DNA of 64,000 bases, taken from Acidithiobacillus montserratensis. GTDB lineage: Bacteria; Pseudomonadota; Gammaproteobacteria; Acidithiobacillales; Acidithiobacillaceae. Positions 10,232 to 18,826 of this stretch are shown here, piece by piece. Every line of letters begins with the position of its first letter. Positions within the stretch are counted from its first letter, which is position 1. A program made the translations under genes and the position numbers. The stretch spans positions 1 through 64,000 of the forward strand of contig NZ_JABBOU010000009.1 in the NCBI RefSeq assembly GCF_018853465.1. The letters are read 5' to 3'. Under the pieces are notes generated by a model. It made no database searches. It had not been told where the DNA came from and saw only the letters and a list, made by a program, of their open reading frames with translations.

Positions 10232-10597
10232 TCAGGAAGCCATGTCTGGCTTGTGCATTTTGCCCATGTATTGCTTGCCGCATTTCCCGTCATGAGCCTT
10301 GATAGCCGCACTACTGACGCAATGCGCCTCCTTGGCTTTGGCATTGCCCGGTGCTTTGGGCGCCATCTTGTTCATGCGTTTTGAGCAATTGCCTTCCTGA
10401 TAGCCCTTGCCAGACATTTGCGAACCCATCATCTGCGAACAATTTCCTTCTTTCTTGGCACTGCTACCCATCATGGCGACAGGTTGCAAAGTGGCAGTAC
10501 CGGCGGTGGCAGCCATGGCCGTAGCAGGCAGAGCGGTCAGGGACAGGGCGAATGCAGAACCGAGGGCAAAAGAAGCGTAAATCTGATTTTTTTTCAT
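10232..10597 (-). CDS. Secreted Cys-motif peptide, bufferin/HvfA-like RiPP precursor
   Basis: 121 aa. A Sec signal peptide (MKK start, hydrophobic core, likely cut at AMA-A near residue 29) precedes a Lys/Met/Gly-rich mature part. There are exactly four cysteines, each in an acidic-x-x-Cys unit: EGNC (Cys53), EGNC (Cys71), EAHC (Cys93) and DGKC (Cys106). EGxC units are the modification sites of known MNIO precursors, and the DUF692 and DUF2063 genes follow on the same strand. A GGAG stands 9 nt before the ATG. By analogy it may bind copper or another metal in the periplasm. Divergent from textbook examples: the motifs are spread out, not tandem, and two deviate from EGxC. Confidence 0.75.
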   Translation of the reverse strand: MKKNQIYASFALGSAFALSLTALPATAMAATAGTATLQPVAMMGSSAKKEGNCSQMMGSQMSGKGYQEGNCSKRMNKMAPKAPGNAKAKEAHCVSSAAIKAHDGKCGKQYMGKMHKPDMAS

Positions 10598-10666
10598 GAT
10601 GGTTACTCCACAAGGGTGTGCGGATATGAACTGAGGCTGGATGCCTACAGGGTCATTCCTAATTTC

Positions 10667-11086
10667 TCACAGCACATGAAATCCCGCAACTTTATTGTAA
10701 GCAAATGTAATTTGAATCAGGACCTGCTGCCCATTGGCCATGCTCAGACGCCAGATGCCACTCTGGTATTTCCCCTCATTGAGGGTGGTGACGTAATTGG
10801 CCGTCCAGTGTTTTTGCAGGCCCAGCTTTTGATCCAGGCTGCTGGCCATTTCCTGGAAGCTCTGGGCGGAGGCAGCCGTCGCAAACTGCGGATCAGCGTG
10901 TTCCGTCCAGAGGTTGAAGTCCTTATGAACGAGGGCCGTCATCAGACGGTCAAACTGTTGTTGGGTGTCTCCGGGAGCCGTCACCGTGCATTGGCTGGCA
11001 TCGTCCGCCCAGGCGTTTTGAAACAGCGGTACTGCCATACTGCAAAATACAATGAACAGGGCTTTTTTCAGCATGACTTTTTTCAT
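10667..11086 (-). CDS. Small exported protein, DUF3887/NTF2-like (tentative)
   Basis: 139 aa with an N-terminal signal peptide (cleavage likely at AWA-DDAS). The mature part is a short alpha/beta domain (FDRLMTALVHKDFNLWTEHA, later YQSGIWRLSMANGQQVLI and a final FHVL) that looks like the NTF2/DUF3887 type of small secreted domain, but I cannot name the family firmly. An upstream-extended frame to 11221 lacks a signal peptide and is rejected. An in-frame ATG at 11074 fits the upstream AAGGA better than the ATG at 11086, so the protein may start four residues later. It is 17 nt downstream of the slp gene on the same strand. Confidence 0.6.
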   Translation of the reverse strand: MKKVMLKKALFIVFCSMAVPLFQNAWADDASQCTVTAPGDTQQQFDRLMTALVHKDFNLWTEHADPQFATAASAQSFQEMASSLDQKLGLQKHWTANYVTTLNEGKYQSGIWRLSMANGQQVLIQITFAYNKVAGFHVL

Positions 11087-11103
11087 CCTTCGTTCGGTGC
11101 TAA

Positions 11104-11646
11104 TTACCAGCGCCTCGGCCAATATCCCCACCCGGGTCCATACCAGCCTGGATAAAATCCAAAGCCGGTACCCACAAAAACCTGTTGTTCCACCTGCGGA
11201 CGGGGGGGTTCTAGGGGCCATAAATACACGGTGCTGGCTGCCAGCCGTGGATAGGTATAACTGAACTGACCCACATTGTGGTGCTCAGTGCCAGTGATCA
11301 TACCGATGAAAGTGACCTCACGGTCGGGGCGATAGAGCATGGGATCATAAAAGCCGGGGGCACAGGCCTCGAAGCGGCCGATATGCGCCTCGCCTTCTTC
11401 GGAGCGTGGCCGACCACTGTTGCGCAGAGGCTCGCCCAGTACCGTGAAGCAGGTTTGTTGTGCTTCAGGTTGGGTTTCAATGATTTTTCCTCCCCAGCGC
11501 ACTTGCTGACCATTGAAATTACCGCTTTGTGCAGCCATGGGGGTGATGTTCGGGAAAGTCCCGCTCACCGGGGTGACAGTGGCACAACCCGCAAGGCAGG
11601 TCGCACTGATCATAAAGGTCCAGAATGCCAGATGTCGCTTCGTCAT
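11104..11646 (-). CDS. slp: Slp-family outer membrane lipoprotein
   Basis: 180 aa. The signal peptide ends in the lipobox LAGC (Cys21), so it is a lipoprotein. The body has the Slp pattern: NGQQVRWGGKIIETQPEA, then TCFTVLGEPLRNSGRP, GRFEACAPGFYDPMLY, REVTFIGMITG and YTYPRLAA. Slp proteins are outer-membrane lipoproteins induced by starvation or acid in E. coli. The aromatic, Gly-rich tail (GFYPGWYGPGWGYWP) is typical of environmental members. The start was chosen for a GGAG 8 nt upstream of the ATG at 11646; the longer frame to 11739 has no signal peptide. Confidence 0.83.
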   Translation of the reverse strand: MTKRHLAFWTFMISATCLAGCATVTPVSGTFPNITPMAAQSGNFNGQQVRWGGKIIETQPEAQQTCFTVLGEPLRNSGRPRSEEGEAHIGRFEACAPGFYDPMLYRPDREVTFIGMITGTEHHNVGQFSYTYPRLAASTVYLWPLEPPRPQVEQQVFVGTGFGFYPGWYGPGWGYWPRRW

Positions 11647-11776
11647 GATGTTCGCTCCGCAAAACCGACTCACCAGGTGACAAAAATGTATCAGGAGATG
11701 ATGTGAAGTCTCCTGAATCTGAATGTGTTTCTGAAGCATTTGCTATCGGGATAACCGATGACCCATAGATATTAGC

Positions 11777-12145
11777 CTAGCGAGGAGTGCCCGGTCTACC
11801 GTCATTTGCCTTGCTTTTACTGCCCCAGTAACTGACGGCAAAAAGGATGATGGCCATAATTAGCTCCTGGGCGGCGGGAATCAGCCAACCCTTCGGCCAG
11901 GACTGCAGCAGGACCATGGCGATGGTCAGCACTCCCAGGAGAATCAGGACACCGGCCAGCCGTGATAAAACCAGAAACACATTTTTGGCGGTGAAGATGC
12001 CAATTCCCCGCCGGAATCCGATGTTACGCAGGAAACGATCGAGTTTTTGCGGCGAGATCAGATAAACCAACGCAAGCACCAGGAATAAAAGAATACCCAG
12101 TGCAATGATGACGCCAATGATACTCATGATGTTGACCATGGGCAT
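11777..12145 (-). CDS. Small inner membrane protein, unknown
   Basis: 122 aa with three to four hydrophobic segments: residues about 5-27 (IIGVIIALGILLFLVLALVYLI), about 55-80 (LVLSRLAGVLILLGVLTIAMVLL) and about 90-108. A polar loop LDRFLRNIGFRRG separates the first two and a basic tail ends the protein. The start at 12145 is supported by GGGGAGAG upstream of the ATG; the longer frame to 12364 is not supported by any hydrophobic or ribosome-binding signal. I do not recognise the family. It is probably a single gene between slp and the TMEM175 gene. Confidence 0.6.
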   Translation of the reverse strand: MPMVNIMSIIGVIIALGILLFLVLALVYLISPQKLDRFLRNIGFRRGIGIFTAKNVFLVLSRLAGVLILLGVLTIAMVLLQSWPKGWLIPAAQELIMAIILFAVSYWGSKSKANDGRPGTPR

Positions 12146-12379
12146 GACAGTCTCTCCCCTGTGAATCTGTTGCCAGTATATCAGATATAGACTCTTTCGG
12201 GCGCTAAAAGTTGTCTGATAATCAGCGTAACGCCAGCGGGTGCTTCGCGCACCATCAATAGCGGTAGCTGCACGCTTGACGCTGATCCCTGTGGAAAACC
12301 GACTCATCCCAAGCGCTGTTTGACACCAAGCAAGAGATAGTCGGGGAAATCTGAAGCCCCGCAATTGGGCTGAAGGCCT

Positions 12380-12958
12380 TTATTCCTTGCTGGTCATCAG
12401 CAGGTGTTCTATGCGTCGGTCGGGAATCAGCCAGATAAAAGCGACGCCCAGATAAAGAAATTTGCCCACGGCGGGTGACCACTGCGAGGAAACAATACCT
12501 ATGAGATACAGGACGGGAGAAATTTTCCCTTTCCAGTCCCGACCCACGGCGCGGCGCAGGGTGCTCGCTCCGGCGGCAATGATCCGTTGCTGCAGGATGA
12601 AATAGGCCATGGCCGCCATGAACAGCACAACGCCGTATAATTGGGTGGGTACGGTTGCGTAGTGGTTTTCACCCATCCAGCTGGTTACAAAAGGAAAAAG
12701 AGATAACCAGAAGAGCAGGTGGAGATTAGCCCAGAGAACTCCGCCGGTGACTTTGCCGCTGGCTTGCAGCATGTTGTGGTGATTATTCCAATAAATACCG
12801 ACGTAGATGAAACTCAACACATAGCTGAGGAAAACCGGTAGCACGGGTAATAATGCTGACAGATTTTCTCCATGGGGAACCTGCATTTCGATGACCATGA
12901 TGGTAATGATGATGGCGATGACGCCATCACTGAAGGCTTCCAAGCGATTTTTGCCCAT
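12380..12958 (-). CDS. TMEM175-family (DUF1211) potassium channel-like protein
   Basis: 192 aa. It opens with RLEAFSDGVIAIIITIMVIEMQVP, the RxxxFSDGxxAI signature of bacterial TMEM175 (DUF1211) channels, followed by several transmembrane helices (about 40-60, 75-97, 108-128, 160-180). Bacterial members are usually single-repeat and tetrameric, conducting K+ with weak selectivity (family knowledge). GGGAGA precedes the ATG by 5 nt. A 9-bp inverted repeat lies directly upstream, with its last arm touching the ribosome binding site (see 12967-13000). Confidence 0.85.
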   Translation of the reverse strand: MGKNRLEAFSDGVIAIIITIMVIEMQVPHGENLSALLPVLPVFLSYVLSFIYVGIYWNNHHNMLQASGKVTGGVLWANLHLLFWLSLFPFVTSWMGENHYATVPTQLYGVVLFMAAMAYFILQQRIIAAGASTLRRAVGRDWKGKISPVLYLIGIVSSQWSPAVGKFLYLGVAFIWLIPDRRIEHLLMTSKE

Positions 12959-12966
12959 GTTTTTCT

Positions 12967-13000
12967 CCCTGACTGTCTGAATTTTTGCGATCAGTCAGGG
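12967..13000 (-). promoter_or_regulatory. Inverted repeat before TMEM175 gene
   Basis: Arms CCCTGACTG (12967-12975) and CAGTCAGGG (12992-13000), perfect over 9 bp with a 16-nt loop. In the minus-strand RNA the hairpin runs into the ribosome binding site AGGGAGA of the channel gene, so it could gate translation. It could also be the 3' end structure of the cfa transcript, whose stop is at 13039, but there is no U run after it. Confidence 0.45.
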
Positions 13001-13038
13001 CATATTAGGCAGTATCCCTGCGTCAGGGAATAATTTGG

Positions 13039-14292
13039 TTAAATATCTCCCCAATCCGGTTCGGCCAGGCGGTATTGGTTTTCCTCATATTGATAACGCC
13101 GTTCCCAGGGGCGCGGGGTGAGTTCTTCACCGGTCTGCTTGATAGCCAGTACCTGATGCAGGGCTGACCAGTTCCGCCAGAAGGCATAGGCACAGCCCGC
13201 CATGTAAATGGCCCAGATTCGGTAACGTTTTTCACCGACCATGGCGACCGCTTCGTCCTTATGGGCTTCGAGGCGATCTACCCAGTGAATGAGGGTCTGG
13301 GCATAGTGAGGACGCAGGTTTTCCACATCAATGACTTCCAGGTTCTGCCCGGCCATATCCCGAACCACCCGCCATAGGTGAGGTATTTCGCCGTCGGGAA
13401 AGACGTATTTATCCATGAAATCACTGCCGGAGTGGTGCCCGCCTTCATCATCCTGCTGGCTGGCGGTTATCCCGTGATTCATGACCCAGCCCCCTTCTTT
13501 CAGCACACGATTGATGACCTCAAAATACTCGGGGAGTTTGGCCCGACCCACATGCTCGAACATGCCGACCGAGGAAACCTTGTCAAAATAATCGCGTTCG
13601 GGAATATCCCGATAATCCTGCAAGCGGATTTCGACGCGATCGGCCAGTCCTTCCCTCTCGATCCGCTCTTTGGCGAAGGCAAACTGTTCTTCGCTGAGGG
13701 TGACGCCTACCCCCTGAATACCATAGTGTTTGGCTGCCCAGGTCAGCAGCCCTCCCCAGCCACAGCCAATATCCAGGAGTTTTTCGCCAGGCTGCAGATG
13801 AAGTTTGCGACAGATATGGTCGAGTTTCTGCTCCTGGGCGGTATCGATGTCTTCCTTACCGGTTTTGAAGTAGCCACAGGAGTACACCATGTTGCGATCC
13901 AGCCAGAGCCTGTAGAAGTCGTTGGAAACATCGTAATGATAGTGGATGGCTTCCTTGTCCTTGGCTTTGCTGTGCAAGGCCTTGTGGAGAATGCCGGTTT
14001 TGGGTTTTTTGGCGGGAAACGCATCACTTAGGCCTTCAGCCACCGCGAGAATATCCTGATAACGTCCATCTATGCCGATGTCTCCTTCCACATAGCCTTC
14101 ACCCAGGACGTCGAGGGCGCTGCCGGTGAGCAACTGAGTGATGATTTTGGCCGATTTGAGGTGCATCGTGACCAGAAAATTTTCATCAAATAGATACTCG
14201 TGACCATCCCAAAAGAGCACTTTCAAGGGTAAGACCCTGCCATTCAGGCCTTTTTTGACATGTTCGAGGAAGGTGGTTCGTAAGTCTTTCAC
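13039..14292 (-). CDS. cfa: Cyclopropane-fatty-acyl-phospholipid synthase
   Basis: 417 aa SAM-dependent methyltransferase that adds a methylene bridge across unsaturated membrane acyl chains, a common acid-resistance adaptation. Seen: the SAM-binding motif LLDIGCGWGGLLTWAA, GVTLSEEQ, RLQDYRDI, KVSSVGMFEHVG and the C-terminal HYAQTLIHWVDRLE and YMAGCAYAFWRNW stretches of Cfa. The start is a GTG at 14292 with a near-perfect AAGGAG 7 nt upstream; the frame extends 20 codons further but without signals. Single gene with its own likely promoter. Confidence 0.93.
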   Translation of the reverse strand: MKDLRTTFLEHVKKGLNGRVLPLKVLFWDGHEYLFDENFLVTMHLKSAKIITQLLTGSALDVLGEGYVEGDIGIDGRYQDILAVAEGLSDAFPAKKPKTGILHKALHSKAKDKEAIHYHYDVSNDFYRLWLDRNMVYSCGYFKTGKEDIDTAQEQKLDHICRKLHLQPGEKLLDIGCGWGGLLTWAAKHYGIQGVGVTLSEEQFAFAKERIEREGLADRVEIRLQDYRDIPERDYFDKVSSVGMFEHVGRAKLPEYFEVINRVLKEGGWVMNHGITASQQDDEGGHHSGSDFMDKYVFPDGEIPHLWRVVRDMAGQNLEVIDVENLRPHYAQTLIHWVDRLEAHKDEAVAMVGEKRYRIWAIYMAGCAYAFWRNWSALHQVLAIKQTGEELTPRPWERRYQYEENQYRLAEPDWGDI

Positions 14293-14361
14293 GAGATAAC
14301 TCCTTTTTTCAGATGAATTTCGGCTGGTTCCAGGTACGCATAGAACTGCCACTATGGTTTA

Positions 14362-14367
14362 ATTATA
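14362..14367 (-). promoter_or_regulatory. Probable -10 element of cfa
   Basis: On the minus strand TATAAT stands about 70 nt upstream of the cfa GTG, preceded by TG three bases before it (possible extended -10). No good -35 is visible (AGTCTG at the expected distance). Confidence 0.4.
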
Positions 14368-14391
14368 GAACAAAGCATTTACTTCCAGACT

Positions 14392-16506
14392 TCACGGGGA
14401 TCCTGCGACAATGATCAACACCAGTACCAGGGCGATCAGGATGTAGCTGGCATAGGTATTGACCCGGCCTTTGTGCATTTTGGCCAGTAATGCGGCAATC
14501 CGCATGGTGCTTTGAATGACAGGTTGAATCACCAGGCGTTCGGAGATGTTGGTGATGATCTGGTGATAGCTGCGGGTCAGCACAAAAGCACCCTGACGTT
14601 CTTCTTTTTCTTCCATCAGCGGATGAAAAAACCCCTGAAAGACAGCCCGGACCGGCGCGGCAAAAGTGGTTGCCGTGTACGTCATTTCCGGGCGCAAGCG
14701 TGTCAGTCCGGCATCCCAGAGGGTGTTGCGGCTGACCTGATGTTTACGGCGACGCAGGCCGCGCGCCAGCACCCATACCGTTGCGAGCATGAATATCAGC
14801 ACAAGAAAAGTCAGCAGTGTGGACATGGCATAGACCACCGGTGCGTTGCCCTGATTCAGATGCATGACCACGAGGCTGCGTAGCGGCAGGAAAGTGGCTC
14901 CCAGATTGGCGCCGATGGGATCCAGGGCGTGCCTTACGGCCAGGGGAACCTGACTGGGTATATGGAAAAAATCAGGCACGAGGGATGCGGTCGGATTGGC
15001 CCCCAGAAGGGGGGCTGCCAGACGGGACAGAACGGGCAGGATCAGGGTGGCCGCAAGGCCCAGCAATAAGGCGAGCAGGGCCAGCAAGCCCATGGGTATG
15101 ACCACGGTCAACGGTGCTTTTTTTGCCGCACTGGCATGGGTGGAACGGGGTAATCCCATCAGGGCGCTGCCGGGGAGCATGATAAAGCAGGTCAGGGCCA
15201 ATCCTGAGGTGAGGGCCAGCAAGGCACCGGACAGAGCGAAAGTGATGCGCACGGGAATGTCCGGTATTTCCACCACGCGCAGCAACGACTCCAGCAATAA
15301 CCATTCACTGACAAAACCGTTGAAAGGAGGCAGGGCGGCAATCGCAAAAGCGCCCAAAAGAAAGAAGGTACCCAAAGCGGGTAGCCGCTTCATCAGGCCC
15401 CCCAGTTCATCCAGATTATGGGTGCCGGTGCTGGCGTCTATTCCCCCGGCTCCAAGAAAAAGCAGGGTCTTGAAGGTCGAATGATTGATCATGTGATAGA
15501 GGCCGGCGACCATGCTGGCACCCCCCAAAAACGGATGTCCATAGGCGGCAAAGGTTAGCCCCGCACCTATTCCGGCAGTGGCAATGCCCATGTTTTCAAC
15601 AGAGCTCTGGGCCAGCAGCCGTTTCATGTCTTTTTCGACGAGTGCGTAAATAATGCCGATGAGCGCGGTCAGGGCGCCACTGCTGAGAATGATCAGGCCA
15701 AGTTGCGGCAGGTGCAGGGCTATGGGCGCGTCAATGCGTAAAAATGCATACAGCCCCAGATTGAGCGTGGCCCCCGAGAGTATCGGCGAAGTGGAACGCG
15801 GGGCGGTGCCATGGGCGGCGGGCAACCAGACATTGAGGGGAATGATGCCAGCTTTCATGCCGAATCCGAAAAATGCCAACAAACCCGCGACCATCAGCAG
15901 GGTCGGTGACATTTCCGGAACGGCACTGGCTATCGCTTCCAGTTGTGGAGAACCCGCAGCGGCGGCCAGTAACAGCAGACTGACCAGACCCGCAAGACTG
16001 CCCAGCTCGGATAATGCGAGAGTCAGTAATCCAGCGGCAACTGGTTTGCTCTGCCGGGTTTCAAAGGTGATCAGTCCCCAGATGGCCAACGCTGCCAGCT
16101 CCCAGCAGAAGATAAATGCGGCAATGCTGGCTGCCGAAAAAAAGCCGATCATACTGGCGAGCGTCAGCATGACAATGGTCAGAAACAGCCCCCTTCTTGC
16201 GCTTGGATAAAGATTGGCATCGTGGGTGACAAAAGGGAGGGCGACGGCAAAAACACTGGCAGTGATGAGAATCAGCAGCCCGCCCAAGGGGGTTTGCACA
16301 AAATCCAGGGGGCCAATGATGGGTAACTGCAGGGCAACCAGCGACTGGTTGTGGCCTGCTGCAATGGCTATGACCGCCTGAATACCCGCCAAAATACAGG
16401 CGCTGGTCATTACTGACCAAGCACTCAGGGCTGGTATGCGACGGCCGGGAATGAACGCCAGGATCGGACCGGCCGCAAAGAGCAGAAACGCAATGATGTA
16501 GAGCAT
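14392..16506 (-). CDS. HyfB-like antiporter subunit of Ehr complex 1
   Basis: 704 aa, NuoL/HyfB/MrpA-type proton-translocating membrane subunit with about 16 helices and a long polar C-terminal part plus a last helix. Key charged residues of the fold are present: Glu in FCWELAALAIWG, Lys in GFGMKAGIIPLNVWLP, and EKDMKRLLAQSSVENMG. The ATG overlaps the stop of the I-subunit gene (TGATG), so the longer frame to 16605 is rejected. It is the last gene of the first C-E-F-G-I-B operon. Ion pumping is inferred from the retained residues; which ion is unknown. Confidence 0.88.
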   Translation of the reverse strand: MLYIIAFLLFAAGPILAFIPGRRIPALSAWSVMTSACILAGIQAVIAIAAGHNQSLVALQLPIIGPLDFVQTPLGGLLILITASVFAVALPFVTHDANLYPSARRGLFLTIVMLTLASMIGFFSAASIAAFIFCWELAALAIWGLITFETRQSKPVAAGLLTLALSELGSLAGLVSLLLLAAAAGSPQLEAIASAVPEMSPTLLMVAGLLAFFGFGMKAGIIPLNVWLPAAHGTAPRSTSPILSGATLNLGLYAFLRIDAPIALHLPQLGLIILSSGALTALIGIIYALVEKDMKRLLAQSSVENMGIATAGIGAGLTFAAYGHPFLGGASMVAGLYHMINHSTFKTLLFLGAGGIDASTGTHNLDELGGLMKRLPALGTFFLLGAFAIAALPPFNGFVSEWLLLESLLRVVEIPDIPVRITFALSGALLALTSGLALTCFIMLPGSALMGLPRSTHASAAKKAPLTVVIPMGLLALLALLLGLAATLILPVLSRLAAPLLGANPTASLVPDFFHIPSQVPLAVRHALDPIGANLGATFLPLRSLVVMHLNQGNAPVVYAMSTLLTFLVLIFMLATVWVLARGLRRRKHQVSRNTLWDAGLTRLRPEMTYTATTFAAPVRAVFQGFFHPLMEEKEERQGAFVLTRSYHQIITNISERLVIQPVIQSTMRIAALLAKMHKGRVNTYASYILIALVLVLIIVAGSP

Positions 16507-17249
16507 CAGGGCTGTTCCTCCAGGGAGGCTGGCGCTACCCGTCCCACCAGGCTGAGCAAGCCATGAATGATGGCGAGAGGCGGGGGTGGGCAGCCGGGCA
16601 ACCATAAATCGACGGGAATGATTTTTTCCAGTCCACCGGCACAGGCAAAGCTTTCCCCGAAAATGCCGCCATTGATGGCACAGGTGCCCATGCCCATGAC
16701 CCTTTTGGGGGCTGGCATGGCGGCGTAGGCCTTGAGGATAGCGGTACGCATGGCATCGGTGATCGGACCCGCCACCAGGAGCACATCGGCGTTACGCGGG
16801 GTTGCCGTCACAAAAATACCGAGACGGTGAAGATTATAAGGGGGTGCATCGACCAGTCGGACTTCATTGACACAGGCCCCGCAAGCTCCTGCATCAATAT
16901 ATAAAACATGCAGAGAAGCCGAAAAGCGCGAGCCCAGAACGGGCTGCGCAGAGGCTGTAGAAGCGCCCCAGGCGAAATCCCGGGACCAGGGGAGGGCATG
17001 GGAGCCGGTCCGGCAGCGTTGGCAATGAATACAGCGGGAAAAATCCACCGCCACACCATGCTCTGAGGTCTCCTGTTGCTTGACGACCCGCAGGGCCTGG
17101 GTCGGACATTGCGCAGCGCTTTCTTCGGGGTGCAGGCTCTGCGTCGCTCGCGGCCGTCCCGGGGTGATGCCGACACTGTCCTCTTCGCCATCGGGCCAGG
17201 ATGTCGTGCTTATGCCTCTTTTCAATCCATAATAGGGCCAGAAGCTCAT
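16506..17249 (-). CDS. HyfI/NuoB-like subunit of Ehr complex 1 with one-cluster ferredoxin domain
   Basis: 247 aa. The NuoB-like half keeps all four ligands of the proximal [4Fe-4S] cluster (Cys123, Cys126, Cys190, Cys220 in GACGAC, GMGTC and LPGCPPPP). The N-terminal ferredoxin-like part retains only Cys48 (in QCPTQAL) and Cys73/76/79 (CIHCQRC). In a normal 2[4Fe-4S] fold these are exactly the ligands of the second cluster, so one cluster seems lost cleanly and the other kept. The start overlaps the G-subunit stop (TGATG). Compare the paralog at 25587-26378, which has all eight ferredoxin cysteines. Confidence 0.87.
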   Translation of the reverse strand: MSFWPYYGLKRGISTTSWPDGEEDSVGITPGRPRATQSLHPEESAAQCPTQALRVVKQQETSEHGVAVDFSRCIHCQRCRTGSHALPWSRDFAWGASTASAQPVLGSRFSASLHVLYIDAGACGACVNEVRLVDAPPYNLHRLGIFVTATPRNADVLLVAGPITDAMRTAILKAYAAMPAPKRVMGMGTCAINGGIFGESFACAGGLEKIIPVDLWLPGCPPPPLAIIHGLLSLVGRVAPASLEEQP

Positions 17250-18826
17250 CAGCGATCGTTCTCCGCTACGGACAGGCCCCAGGTGGCCAGAATGATGGGA
17301 AAATCCTGGAATGCCGCCCCTTCAATGGCGCGTTCGAAGGCGTGCCAGTTTCTGAAGCCGGGTGTCCCGAGGCGCAGGCGCGTGATCAAGCCGTCTGCAG
17401 TGCAGCGCAGCCAGTGAAAAGTGGCGCCTGAGGGCGCTTCTACCCAGGCCAGGGCATGCCCCTCGCGCACCGGGCAGGGGCTGTGTATGGGGCCGTCTGG
17501 TAAAAAGGCCAGCAAATCGAGGATCAGTTTGACGCTGATCCGGCTTTCGGCAAAAAATACCCGTAAGCGGGCGTAGCCATCGCCTTCTTCTTCCAACGGA
17601 ACATCAGGCGCCAGGAATCCATACTGTCCATAAGGCAAATTGCGCCGCAAGTCGATGTTTCTGCCCGAGGCTCTGGCGATGGGACCGACTACCCCGTAAG
17701 TTTTGGCCATCTGGCTGTCGAGCGTGCCCATTTCTTCGATACGATCAAGAAAGCTGGAGCTTTCTTCCAGGTGCTGTTCCAGCGCACGCATGCGCTGATC
17801 AATGGCAGGCAGATTGTTGTGAAGTATTTCGAGAGCGTCTGTATTCAGATCTTCGCGGAGTCCTCCCGGCGTCAGGACGCCAAAAAAATAGCGATGTCCA
17901 CACAGTCTGGCGCTGAGTCTCAGCAAATCTTCGACGATGCCTTGGGCCAGGGCCTTGGCCACGGACAGGGCCGTGGATCCGGCAATTTCGGCAATGTTGG
18001 CGGCATGATGACGGATGCGCTCCAGCTCGGCGAACACCATCCGCAATTGTTCGGCGCGGGGAGGTGGCTGACACGCGCCAATTTGTTCCAATGCCTGACA
18101 ATAAGCCCAGCCATGGGCAAATGCTGAGGCACCGGCAAAGCGTTCTGCCAGCAGCAGGCCCTGATCAACCGTACGGCCTTCGGCAATTTTTTCGACCCCG
18201 CGATATTTGTAAAACAGTCGGGTATGGAGATAGCGGATCTGCTCACCCGGTGTTTCGAGCAGCCACAGCCCGGATTCATTGAAATCTCCCCAGACTGGAC
18301 CGATGGGAAAAACGATAGCGCCTTCTTCCTGTAAAAGTCGGGGCGGTGCCCATTCTGCGCCAGTGCCATGGGCATCCGGACGTTTGCTGCCGTCAAACTG
18401 GCGGCGCATGGGGTCTATCCCTTCCGGCCAGTCATCATCGTGCAATACAAAATCGCCCAGAAAGGGGTGACCGCTGAAACGCAGTCCATACAAATCCCAG
18501 GCCTCGCGTTCGTGCCAGTCAGCGGCGTGAACGGTATCACTGATGGCCGGCAATTCTGCCCCCGCCTTGACGGCGACCTTCAGCTCGATCAATTTCCCGG
18601 TGGCAGGTAGATAAAACAGATAATGCACCGTCAAATTTTCCTGATCGGCAAGTTCTTCCACCAGCAGGGTGGCAAATTCGGCCTCTTCTTTTTCCAGCAG
18701 ATACCGGGTCAGCGTGGGTAACTGTTCTGCTGGACACATTATCTGTAACCATTGTTCAGAATGTTCGTGCCAGGACAGTGCAGAGTTGCTGTGCAGCACG
18801 GTTTGCAGTTCTATGGAAATACTCAC
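17249..18826 (-). CDS. HyfG-like large subunit of Ehr complex 1, no [NiFe] ligands
   Basis: 525 aa. NuoC-like N-terminus (HEREAWDLYGLRFSGHP at about 105-121) fused to a NuoD/hydrogenase large-subunit domain (YKYRGVEKIAEGRT). In group 4 hydrogenases the first metal motif is RxCGxC; here it is RFAGAS (229-234). The C-terminal DPCxxC is replaced by GLSVAE before the final NDR. All four Ni/Fe cysteines are therefore absent, as in energy-converting hydrogenase-related (Ehr) complexes, so it cannot be a normal [NiFe] hydrogenase. It starts with ATG overlapping the F-gene stop by 4 nt. Confidence 0.9.
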   Translation of the reverse strand: MSISIELQTVLHSNSALSWHEHSEQWLQIMCPAEQLPTLTRYLLEKEEAEFATLLVEELADQENLTVHYLFYLPATGKLIELKVAVKAGAELPAISDTVHAADWHEREAWDLYGLRFSGHPFLGDFVLHDDDWPEGIDPMRRQFDGSKRPDAHGTGAEWAPPRLLQEEGAIVFPIGPVWGDFNESGLWLLETPGEQIRYLHTRLFYKYRGVEKIAEGRTVDQGLLLAERFAGASAFAHGWAYCQALEQIGACQPPPRAEQLRMVFAELERIRHHAANIAEIAGSTALSVAKALAQGIVEDLLRLSARLCGHRYFFGVLTPGGLREDLNTDALEILHNNLPAIDQRMRALEQHLEESSSFLDRIEEMGTLDSQMAKTYGVVGPIARASGRNIDLRRNLPYGQYGFLAPDVPLEEEGDGYARLRVFFAESRISVKLILDLLAFLPDGPIHSPCPVREGHALAWVEAPSGATFHWLRCTADGLITRLRLGTPGFRNWHAFERAIEGAAFQDFPIILATWGLSVAENDR

